Positions 1-6,098 of a stretch of DNA of 8,072 nt are shown in pieces. Source of the stretch: Fidelibacterota bacterium. GTDB taxonomy: Bacteria > Fidelibacterota > Marinisomatia > Marinisomatales > TCS55. How positions within the stretch are numbered: the first letter of the stretch is position 1; the number at the start of each line of letters is the position of its first letter. The DNA lies in assembly GCA_002701945.1 (NCBI GenBank), contig NZXJ01000058.1, positions 1,312-9,383 on the forward strand. The letters run 5' to 3'. The notes under the pieces were generated by a model. The model did no database searches, had not been told where the DNA came from, and saw only the letters and a program-made list of their open reading frames with translations. Position numbers and translations under genes: made by a program.

Positions 1-1238
1 TTTGGTGTAAAAACAAATATCTCATCATTAAATAAATCAATTTTTAATAAATTCATAAACTCTCTTGGATCGGAAGACTCCCCTTGAAGAATCTCTACTA
101 AATCTCTAAGCCATTTTACATGACTATCAATGCTTTTACTGGCGACACTATCCTTTTTATATTGCCAATGCGCAGCAATACCTATTTCAGCAGTTTCTTC
201 CATTTCTTTTGTCCTTATTTGAATCTCTACTAACTTTCCTCCAGGGCCAATAACTGTTGTATGAATTGATTGATAAGCATTTGTTTTTGGAGTTGCGATA
301 AAATCTTTAAAACGTTCTTGAATTGGCTTGAGTTTTTGATGTAAAACGCCAAGTGTTAAATAACAATCTTCTATTGTATTAACAATGACTCTTACTGCAA
401 GATTATCATATATTTCATCAAATGATTTACCCCTCTTAATCATCTTACCATATATTGAAGAATATGATTTCACTCTACCATAGATTGATGCTTCTAAATT
501 ATGTTTAGATAATTCATCTGATATTGGTTTTGTAATATCAGAGATATATCTCTCTCTAGATCTTCTGCTTGACTTAATTTTAGATTCAAGATCAGAATAT
601 GATTTAGGATTCAATGTTTGGAATACTAAGTCTTCTAGATCTGCTTTAACTTTGGCCATTCCCAACCTATTAGCCAATGGCACATAAACATCTCTTGTTT
701 CCATTGCAATTCGATGACGTTTCATTCTTGGTAAATGCTTGATTGTCTTCATATTATGAAGTCTATCTGCAAATTTAATTATTATTACTCGTAGATCTTG
801 CGCAACGGAAAGCAACATTTTCATAAAATTTCCTGCTTGTTTTTCCTCTCTACTAGAAAAGCGAATACCACCTAACTTAGTAACTCCATCAACAAGATCA
901 GCCACATCTTCACCAAATACAGATTTTATATCAGTAATTGAAGCATTCGTATCCTCAACCGTATCATGCAACATTCCACTAGCAATAGTAAAATGATCCA
1001 TCTTCCACAATGCTAGTGTATTAGCAACCGCTAAACAATGATTAAAATAAGGTTCACCTGATTTTCTTTTCTGACCTTCATGATGAGTACTTGAAAATTC
1101 ATATGCTTTCCATAATAAATCGCGTATTTCTTCTTTTTCAAAACCTTTAATAATCGATACACTTTCAAATAAACTTTGAAATTTTCGCGGATATTCACCT
1201 ACTAGCTGAGGAACAAATTTTGATAAGGGGTTTTGCAT
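1..1238 (-). CDS. rel: Bifunctional (p)ppGpp synthetase/hydrolase, Rel/SpoT type (3' end cut by window edge)
   Basis: This is a RelA/SpoT homologue that makes and degrades the alarmone (p)ppGpp in the cytoplasm. The window holds 412 codons read from an ATG at 1238. It ends at 'DEIFVFTP', the opening of the TGS domain, so the TGS and ACT regulatory regions lie outside. Residues about 45-195 are the HD hydrolase domain. Its metal ligands appear intact: H67, the H91-D92 pair in 'LHDTVEDT', and D158 in 'FADRLHNM'. Residues about 240-360 are the synthetase domain, with 'GRVKS' at 254, D278 in 'YDNLAVR', and E338 in 'EIQIRT'. The 'RFKD' motif at 309-312 is the form typical of bifunctional Rel/SpoT enzymes; synthetase-only RelA has ExDD. 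Both activities are therefore expected. The ATG overlaps the dnaB stop by one base (TAATG) and no Shine-Dalgarno is visible, so translation is probably coupled to dnaB. One oddity is 'TNAYQS' where the family usually has N-G-Y. Confidence 0.95.
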   Translation of the reverse strand, partial: MQNPLSKFVPQLVGEYPRKFQSLFESVSIIKGFEKEEIRDLLWKAYEFSSTHHEGQKRKSGEPYFNHCLAVANTLALWKMDHFTIASGMLHDTVEDTNASITDIKSVFGEDVADLVDGVTKLGGIRFSSREEKQAGNFMKMLLSVAQDLRVIIIKFADRLHNMKTIKHLPRMKRHRIAMETRDVYVPLANRLGMAKVKADLEDLVFQTLNPKSYSDLESKIKSSRRSRERYISDITKPISDELSKHNLEASIYGRVKSYSSIYGKMIKRGKSFDEIYDNLAVRVIVNTIEDCYLTLGVLHQKLKPIQERFKDFIATPKTNAYQSIHTTVIGPGGKLVEIQIRTKEMEETAEIGIAAHWQYKKDSVASKSIDSHVKWLRDLVEILQGESSDPREFMNLLKIDLFNDEIFVFTP

Positions 1239-2605
1239 TAAAATGGAACTTCAGATTCTAACTCTTCAAAAGCAGAAATACTTTCAAATCTAGCAAAACG
1301 ATCTATAAAAGATAGGTTAACAGTTCCGATAGGGCCATTTCTCTGTTTTGCAACTATAGCTTGAGCTTTACCCTTGTCTTCCTCTTCTCTAGAATAGACC
1401 CATGAACGATACAAAAATATGACGACATCTGCATCTTGTTCAATTGCACCACTTTCTCTTAGATCTGATAATTGAGGTCTATGATCGCTTCTTTGTTCTA
1501 CTGCACGAGATAACTGAGATAAAGCTATAACAGGAACATCTAATTCCTTAGCCAAAGCTTTCAGAGAACGTGATATATTTGATATTTCCTGCTGTCTACT
1601 TTCAATATTTCTAGGCCCTTGCATTAATTGTAAATAATCAATAATTATAAGACCTAAATTTTTCTCAGCTTTTAATCGTCTTGCTTTCGCCCTCAATTCA
1701 AGTACAGTTATTGCTGGAGTATCATCTAAATAAATTTCAGCTTCCGCAAGCGAACCAACAGCAAGACTTAAATTCTTCCATTGATTTTTAGGAAGTTTTC
1801 CAGTGCGAACTAAATGACTATCTACTCTTCCTTCAGCACATAAAAGTCTTTGAGCTAATTGATGATTTGCCATTTCTAAACTAAACATTCCTACTGGCAC
1901 TTTAAAATCTATTGCAGCGTTTCTCATGACTGATAATGCTAAAGCTGTTTTACCCATTGAAGGTCTACCAGCAATAATTACTAAGTCTCCTTTTTGAAAA
2001 CCAGAAGTAATTTCATCTAGATCAATCAATCCTGATGCAACCCCTGTAACAGAACCAGGGTTCGATGCTATACGATCTAGATTCTTAAATGTATCATGTA
2101 AAATACCTTCTATAGGCATAAAACCTCCACGAAGACGATCTTGAGTTATACTAAAGATCGTTTGCTCAGCAGCATCAAGGATTTCTCCTACATCCTGTCG
2201 ATCATTATATGCATCTTTGGATAATTCATGAGAAGCTCTTATTAACTCACGAAGCATGAACTTTTCTAATACTATTTTTGCATAGCTCTCTACATTTGCT
2301 GCAGTAGGAACAGATTCTACTAAACCAGTTATAAAATATGCTCCTCCAACGTTATCAATCTGTTTATTTTTCTTTAATTTATTTATGACAGATATAGTAT
2401 CTATTGGTTCCCCTTTATCAAAAAGGTCTGACATAACTAGAAAAATCTTACTGTGAGATTCTTTGTAAAAATGATGACTACGTAACCATTGTAATGCTTT
2501 ACTTATTGCGTCTTTACTAGATAACATTGCACCTAAAACAGCTAATTCTGCTTCAATCGATTGAGGTTGTAAGTTAAGATTTCGATCTATTTCTTTATTT
2601 GCCAT
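1238..2605 (-). CDS. dnaB: Replicative DNA helicase DnaB
   Basis: This is the hexameric 5'-3' helicase that unwinds DNA at the replication fork and recruits primase. It has 455 residues, the normal family length, and no intein. The N-terminal all-helical domain (about 13-115) opens with 'PQSIEAELAVLGAML'. A linker (about 155-185) joins it to the RecA-like ATPase. The ATPase carries Walker A 'GRPSMGKT' at 213-220, the catalytic glutamate E244 in 'SLEM', and Walker B 'LIIIDYLQLM' at 319-328. It also has 'SQLSRAVEQR' at 363-372 and the 'KQRNGPIG' segment at 420-427, which supplies the arginine finger and DNA-loop residues. All key residues are present, so it should be active. The ATG follows the glycosylase stop by 5 bases with no clear Shine-Dalgarno, and its stop overlaps the rel start. 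This placement between repair and stringent-response genes is consistent with one cotranscribed unit. Confidence 0.98.
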   Translation of the reverse strand: MANKEIDRNLNLQPQSIEAELAVLGAMLSSKDAISKALQWLRSHHFYKESHSKIFLVMSDLFDKGEPIDTISVINKLKKNKQIDNVGGAYFITGLVESVPTAANVESYAKIVLEKFMLRELIRASHELSKDAYNDRQDVGEILDAAEQTIFSITQDRLRGGFMPIEGILHDTFKNLDRIASNPGSVTGVASGLIDLDEITSGFQKGDLVIIAGRPSMGKTALALSVMRNAAIDFKVPVGMFSLEMANHQLAQRLLCAEGRVDSHLVRTGKLPKNQWKNLSLAVGSLAEAEIYLDDTPAITVLELRAKARRLKAEKNLGLIIIDYLQLMQGPRNIESRQQEISNISRSLKALAKELDVPVIALSQLSRAVEQRSDHRPQLSDLRESGAIEQDADVVIFLYRSWVYSREEEDKGKAQAIVAKQRNGPIGTVNLSFIDRFARFESISAFEELESEVPF

Positions 2606-2610
2606 AATTA

Positions 2611-3267
2611 TTAGCTAATTAAGTTTCTTATCCATTTGAAATCATCCCAAGCAGCAGGCTTAAGATTTTGATTCCGTAATAAAGCTGCTGGATGATAAGT
2701 AGCCACTAGTGGTATACCATAATAGTTATGCTTAACTGAACGCATTTCTTTTAAGGATAAATCATTATTTAATAAGGTCTTTGCCGCAACTCTACCCAAA
2801 GCTACTATTAGTTTAGGCTTTATCAAATTAATTTGCTCTTTTAAGTAAGGTTCACATTTTTCAATCTCTGAAGGGAGTGGATCTCGATTTTTGGGAGGAC
2901 GACATTTTATAACATTACATATATAAACACCGCTATCTCTTGATAAAGATATTGCAGATAATATTTTGTCTAGCAATCTACCAGCGCGACCTACAAATGG
3001 AATCCCTTCCATATCTTCTTTTTCACCTGGAGCTTCTCCAACAAGCAATAAGTCAGCATTTTTATCACCTACACCAAAAACAAAACTCTTCCTTGTCGCT
3101 CCTAATTGGCATGCCTGACAATTCTTAATCGAATTATGAAATTCATCTAATGAATAGCCTGCAACTTTGGAATATTTAGGATCTTTTTTAAAATTAAAGT
3201 AAAGTTTGTCGCCATAAATATCTTGAGTTTGTTTTAAATATTGATTAATCAAGTTTCTATTTGTCAA
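2611..3267 (-). CDS. udg: Family 4 uracil-DNA glycosylase (4Fe-4S)
   Basis: This is a base-excision repair enzyme that removes uracil arising from cytosine deamination or dUTP misincorporation. It has 218 residues. Motif 1 is 'GEAPGEKED' at 78-86, followed by '[12 protein letters not shown]' at 88-99, where F91 should stack on the uracil. N118 lies in '[12 protein letters not shown]', and the later active-site motif is 'YHPAALLR' at 191-198. Four cysteines (C50, C53, C122, C138) have the spacing expected for the [4Fe-4S] cluster of family 4, which separates it from the cluster-free Ung family. The roughly 45-residue N-terminal extension before the first cysteine is common in bacterial members. 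The start is TTG: no in-frame ATG occurs before M86, which is already inside motif 1, and an AGGA sits 6 bases upstream. It lies 11 bases after rpoZ and 5 bases before dnaB, so it is very probably in the same operon. Confidence 0.95.
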   Translation of the reverse strand: MTNRNLINQYLKQTQDIYGDKLYFNFKKDPKYSKVAGYSLDEFHNSIKNCQACQLGATRKSFVFGVGDKNADLLLVGEAPGEKEDMEGIPFVGRAGRLLDKILSAISLSRDSGVYICNVIKCRPPKNRDPLPSEIEKCEPYLKEQINLIKPKLIVALGRVAAKTLLNNDLSLKEMRSVKHNYYGIPLVATYHPAALLRNQNLKPAAWDDFKWIRNLIS

Positions 3268-3273
3268 ACTTTA

Positions 3274-3277
3274 TCCT
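3274..3277 (-). promoter_or_regulatory. Shine-Dalgarno supporting the TTG start of the uracil-DNA glycosylase
   Basis: Read on the minus strand, AGGA lies 6 bases before the TTG at 3267, just after the rpoZ stop codon TAG. It is a modest ribosome binding site. Together with the lack of any early in-frame ATG, it supports TTG as the true start. Confidence 0.55.
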
Positions 3278-3278
3278 A

Positions 3279-3560
3279 CTAATCCTCATCATTTAAATCT
3301 TTCCATTCAATTTCACCAGACAAAAATTGATCCATAGCTTCTGTGGTTACTTTTTCTTTTTCTTCATATTCATCAGGGTCAATTTGTGGCAATTCATCTA
3401 AAACATCTAAATCTGAAATATCATCTGTTTCTAATATAACTTTTTCTTCATAGCGTTCTTGATTAATCTGCCGCGCCCTTTTAGACATTACGACTACTGC
3501 CTCATAAATATTTTTAGATTGTTTCTCTAATTTTCTTAATGCAAGTGGCTTAACTGCCAT
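3279..3560 (-). CDS. rpoZ: DNA-directed RNA polymerase omega subunit
   Basis: This is the small RNA polymerase subunit that helps fold and hold beta-prime. It has 93 residues. The conserved helix is 'KNIYEAVVVMSKRARQIN' at 16-33, matching the RpoZ core (NIYE...KRARQI as in Bacteroidota). The second conserved block, 'KVTTEAMDQFLSGEIEW' at about 70-86, matches the family's 'TAxxEFLxGxIxW'-like C-terminus. Between them lies a strongly acidic insert, about residues 37-70 with 15 Asp or Glu out of 34; E. coli omega has only a short loop here. The N-terminus begins MAVKPLAL and does not show the M-A-R motif that E. coli omega uses for ppGpp site 1. The ATG has a strong Shine-Dalgarno inside the gmk 3' end, and the two frames overlap by 11 bases. 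Adjacency to gmk is a widely conserved arrangement and supports the call. Confidence 0.92.
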   Translation of the reverse strand: MAVKPLALRKLEKQSKNIYEAVVVMSKRARQINQERYEEKVILETDDISDLDVLDELPQIDPDEYEEKEKVTTEAMDQFLSGEIEWKDLNDED

Positions 3561-4125
3561 ATAATACTCCTTTTTCTTGATTGGTTATAATTTCATTTAA
3601 TTTTTTCACAGCACTTGATAGATCATCATTGATCATAAAAGTATCGAATTTATCTTTAAATTTCATCTCTTTATTAGTTCTTTCTAATCTTTTTTTAATT
3701 ATTTTTCTAGAGTCTGTTCCTCTATTAATCAAACGTACTTTTAAGTCTTCAATTGAAGGCGGTAAAATAAATACTGTAAGGGTATTTTTAGGATATTTTT
3801 TTTTAATTGACATTGCGCCATTTACATCAACATCAAATAGCATCAATTCCTTGCTGCTAATTGCATTTTTGAGTGTATTAATTAAAGTTCCATAATAATA
3901 ACCATGAACTTCCTCATATTCTAATAATTCATTATTCTTTATTTTAGATTTAAACTCATCTTCAGTCAAAAAATAATAGTTTATTCCATCTTTTTCATAA
4001 TTACGTTTAGGCCTAGTAGTACAAGATACAGAAAATTTAATTTCAGGTTTTTTTCTCCTTACCTCCTCGCAAAGAGTAGACTTACCAGTACCAGATGGTG
4101 CAGAAATAGCAATTAAATTTCTCAT
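3550..4125 (-). CDS. gmk: Guanylate kinase
   Basis: This enzyme phosphorylates GMP to GDP with ATP, the step that feeds GTP, dGTP and (p)ppGpp synthesis. It has 191 residues, close to the usual 185-210. The P-loop is 'SAPSGTGKST' at 8-17. GMP-binding residues appear in 'SCTTRPKR' (S34, R38, R41), in 'DGINYYF' (Y50), and in 'LLEYEEVHGYYYGT' (E69 to T80). 'DVDVNGA' at 98-104 is the Walker B-like strand; the family more often has Q where N102 stands. The lid and adenine-side arginines are in 'RLINRGTDSR' and 'KRLERTNKE'. The ATG overlaps the yicC stop as ATGA, with no clear Shine-Dalgarno, so translation is probably coupled to yicC. Its own 3' end overlaps rpoZ by 11 bases. The order yicC-gmk-rpoZ is common in bacteria. 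Confidence 0.97.
   Translation of the reverse strand: MRNLIAISAPSGTGKSTLCEEVRRKKPEIKFSVSCTTRPKRNYEKDGINYYFLTEDEFKSKIKNNELLEYEEVHGYYYGTLINTLKNAISSKELMLFDVDVNGAMSIKKKYPKNTLTVFILPPSIEDLKVRLINRGTDSRKIIKKRLERTNKEMKFKDKFDTFMINDDLSSAVKKLNEIITNQEKGVLYGS
3567..3573 (-). promoter_or_regulatory. Strong Shine-Dalgarno of rpoZ, inside the gmk 3' coding end
   Basis: Read on the minus strand, AAAGGAG sits 6 bases before the rpoZ ATG. It is the best ribosome binding site in the window. It lies in the last codons of gmk, so omega can be translated independently even though the two genes overlap. That fits the need for omega in proportion to RNA polymerase rather than to guanylate kinase. Confidence 0.7.
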
Positions 4126-4985
4126 AGTATATTTTGTGCTTGTTCCCTTATTTTTTCAAGTTCATTTTTCATTTCAATTACTTGATTTATTACTTCAGCT
4201 GAACCATTTTTTGAACCTATTGTATTAATTTCACGAAATACTTCCTGGATTAAAAATGTTAATCTTTTTCCTACACTAGCACCACTGTCCAGTAATTTAC
4301 TTAATTGTTTATAATGACTATTCAAACGTACTATTTCTTCTGTAACATCAGCTCGCTCTGCTAGGATAGCTACTTCCTGCATTAACCTAGACTCATCTAA
4401 TTCATAATCCCCTAATAATTTTTCTAAACGCTTTTGTAATTTGTCTTTTCTATTTTTTGCAAAAGAAATATTCACTTTCTCTATACTTTTAACACCTTTT
4501 TTTAGAGTATTTAATCTTGATGATATATCTTTACAAATTTTATTTCCTTCTGATTCTCGCATTTCATTCAATTGAAAAATTGCATCATTAGTAATTTTTA
4601 AAGTATCATCTTTATTTATATTTTCTAATCTACCATCTGATAATAGGTCTGAAGTGTGAATGAAATCACCAGGATTAATATCATAAGAATATTTTTTTGA
4701 AATCATCTTTAAAGTTTCATCTATTGCTTCAAAACGTTCTTTATTAAATGAAAAACTATTGTTTGAAGGTGAGCCTATAATTAATTCATAGAATAGTTGA
4801 ACTGAACCTCTTATCAATTTACTTGATATTAACTCTCTAATATCTTTCTCAATCAGTGGCTCAAGATTTAGACCACGTATTTTTATATCTAAATATCTAG
4901 AATTAACTGACCGTATAGATACGGATAATTGTCCAATATCAGTTTCAGTAACTGCATGGCCAAAGCCTGTCATACTTAAAATCAT
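4122..4985 (-). CDS. yicC: YicC/YloC family endoribonuclease
   Basis: This is a member of the YicC/YloC family, characterised in E. coli and Bacillus as an endoribonuclease that acts on RNA, including small RNAs. It has 287 residues, the standard length. The N-terminal YicC_N domain begins with the signature 'MILSMTGFGHA'. The middle (about 150-205) is charged and helical. The C-terminal DUF1732 domain (about 200-287) holds the family blocks 'LMQEVAILAERADVTEE', 'VGKRLTFLIQEVFREINTIG', 'SKNG' and the ending 'LEKIREQAQNIL'. The acidic and histidine residues typical of the domain, such as E216-E217 and H224, are kept. It is the first gene after the only sizeable gap in the window, so it probably opens the yicC-gmk-rpoZ-udg-dnaB-rel operon. 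A weak AAGG lies 4 bases before the ATG and partly inside a small hairpin. The RNase assignment comes from family knowledge, not from a visible catalytic signature. Confidence 0.96.
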   Translation of the reverse strand: MILSMTGFGHAVTETDIGQLSVSIRSVNSRYLDIKIRGLNLEPLIEKDIRELISSKLIRGSVQLFYELIIGSPSNNSFSFNKERFEAIDETLKMISKKYSYDINPGDFIHTSDLLSDGRLENINKDDTLKITNDAIFQLNEMRESEGNKICKDISSRLNTLKKGVKSIEKVNISFAKNRKDKLQKRLEKLLGDYELDESRLMQEVAILAERADVTEEIVRLNSHYKQLSKLLDSGASVGKRLTFLIQEVFREINTIGSKNGSAEVINQVIEMKNELEKIREQAQNIL

Positions 4986-4990
4986 AATAC

Positions 4991-5005
4991 CTTACCCAGG
5001 ATAAG
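4991..5005 (-). promoter_or_regulatory. Small inverted repeat overlapping the yicC ribosome binding site
   Basis: On the minus strand CTTATCC and GGGTAAG flank a single central T. Six of the seven arm positions are complementary and the seventh is a G-U wobble in RNA. As RNA it would fold as a 6-base-pair stem with a 3-base loop. It ends 5 bases before the yicC ATG and covers most of the weak AAGG ribosome binding site. It also starts close to where transcription should begin from the predicted promoter. It could be a 5' mRNA hairpin or a protein operator. With arms this short it could also be chance. Confidence 0.4.
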
Positions 5006-5008
5006 TTT

Positions 5009-5041
5009 TAAATTTAATTCATTTTGGTATTTTAATTCAAA
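5009..5041 (-). promoter_or_regulatory. Probable promoter for the yicC operon (Bacteroidota-like)
   Basis: The 87-base gap between the barrel protein and yicC is the only place in the window where a promoter can sit outside coding sequence. On the minus strand TTTG (5041-5038) is followed after 21 bases by TAAATTTA (5016-5009), a 7 of 8 match to the Bacteroidota -7 element TAnnTTTG at a permitted spacing. A sigma-70-like reading is also possible: TTGAAT, 17 bases, TTAAAT (4 of 6 at each box). Either would start transcription about 20 bases before the yicC ATG. I see no rho-independent terminator for the upstream gene here. In DNA this AT-rich such matches arise easily. Confidence 0.4.
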
Positions 5042-5072
5042 TAAAGATCTAAAAACGATATTCTCAATTAAA

Positions 5073-6098
5073 CTACAATAAAGAAATAATTTTACTCTTA
5101 AGCCAATTTGGATCTAATCTAAATGATATTAATTGGCTGGATCCAAATCCAGTATATGATGGAGATGGGCGATAAGCATAATCAATAGAAAACCTTGACC
5201 AAATTAATCCTATCCCTGTAGAAATAAATCCATTATTATTTCTACCTAATCTTATTTGAAACTTAGAATTATAGCTTAATTCGAAACCTAAATTATATAA
5301 AGCTTTTTTATAGCCTATTATCTTAGTAATCCCTCCATTAAATCTCAAATCTATTGGCTTGTTGGATAATTTATATATTTGAGTCAATCCACAATTTAGA
5401 TTTGGCAAAGTTCTTTCCACCGTACCATTATCCCAAATAAACCAAGAGGTTGTAAAGTGATTAAATGTCATGCCCAAAGTACCATTTTTCCAGGGAGAAA
5501 ATTTTGCTCCAATATCAAAACCAAATCCATTTCCATTATACCCACCAAGATTATGAAATAAACTCTTAGCGGCAATACCTAAAGTAAAATTTTTAATTTT
5601 CTTTGCTGTGCTTAAGTGCAAGGCCCATTGGGACTGATTAAAATATTTAATTTTTTCGAAATCAAGTCTTTCACCTTCATCTAAAACTCCATTAGCTTCA
5701 CCAAAATCCATTGTGCCTGGCATGCCGTCTGCCCCCCAATCAAGAAGCAGGTCTCTTGTGTCCGGAATATTTGATACTGCTTCACGTAAAATTACTATAC
5801 TTAAGGGTGTCTTTATCTTCTTATTGTAGCTGAAAACTAACACATCACTACTAACTAAACCTGCGAAACGATTTTGATGTCCATAAGAAAAAGGTAAAAT
5901 TCTCTGTGTGTCCTGATGCGCTGGATTCCATAAAACAGATATAGGTGAAGAACCGTCAGCGGTAAGAGAATTTCCTAATGATAATGCACGACCATCTCCT
6001 GCATTGTCAAAAATTTCCCAACCATAGTTTACCCAGATAGATTCAGCATAAATGAACGAAAATATTATATATGTAATAAATAAAAAAATTTTATTCAT
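5073..6098 (-). CDS. PorV/PorQ-like outer-membrane beta-barrel protein
   Basis: This is a predicted outer-membrane protein of the PorV/PorQ (UPF0164, OmpP1/FadL-like) type, common in FCB bacteria. Some members help type IX secretion; others have no known substrate. It has 341 residues. The signal peptide has a charged start (MNK) and a hydrophobic stretch to residue 18, with cleavage likely after 'IYA'. The mature start carries 'GRALSLGNSLTADG' and 'WNPA' (57-60), the family hallmark. The rest alternates short polar and aromatic or hydrophobic strands separated by Gly/Asn turns, as in a barrel. Residues 120-143 form an acidic Gly/Asp loop with 'GADGMPGTMDFGEANG', resembling Ca2+-binding loops. 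The ATG lies inside the mutS 3' end (8-base overlap, ATGAATAA) right after an A9 run, with no Shine-Dalgarno. I cannot assign a substrate or a secretion role, and no other por genes are visible here. Confidence 0.8.
   Translation of the reverse strand: MNKIFLFITYIIFSFIYAESIWVNYGWEIFDNAGDGRALSLGNSLTADGSSPISVLWNPAHQDTQRILPFSYGHQNRFAGLVSSDVLVFSYNKKIKTPLSIVILREAVSNIPDTRDLLLDWGADGMPGTMDFGEANGVLDEGERLDFEKIKYFNQSQWALHLSTAKKIKNFTLGIAAKSLFHNLGGYNGNGFGFDIGAKFSPWKNGTLGMTFNHFTTSWFIWDNGTVERTLPNLNCGLTQIYKLSNKPIDLRFNGGITKIIGYKKALYNLGFELSYNSKFQIRLGRNNNGFISTGIGLIWSRFSIDYAYRPSPSYTGFGSSQLISFRLDPNWLKSKIISLL

Noticed and set aside
1238..2605. Possible intein or insertion in dnaB
   Set aside because: The Walker A, Walker B and C-terminal motifs are contiguous and the total length is normal, so there is no inserted element.
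2940..3128. 62-codon plus-strand open frame
   Set aside because: It lies wholly inside the uracil-DNA glycosylase gene on the opposite strand, has no recognisable domain, and reads as a shadow of the real gene.
3581..3895. 104-codon plus-strand open frame, hydrophobic
   Set aside because: It is antisense to gmk. Its Leu/Ile/Phe/Ser-rich, membrane-like look is what the complement of Lys/Asp/Asn/Glu-rich AT-biased coding gives.
5042..5072. Rho-independent terminator after the barrel-protein gene
   Set aside because: The only self-complementary stretch is a six-base AGATCT with no stable stem or following U run in the right place.
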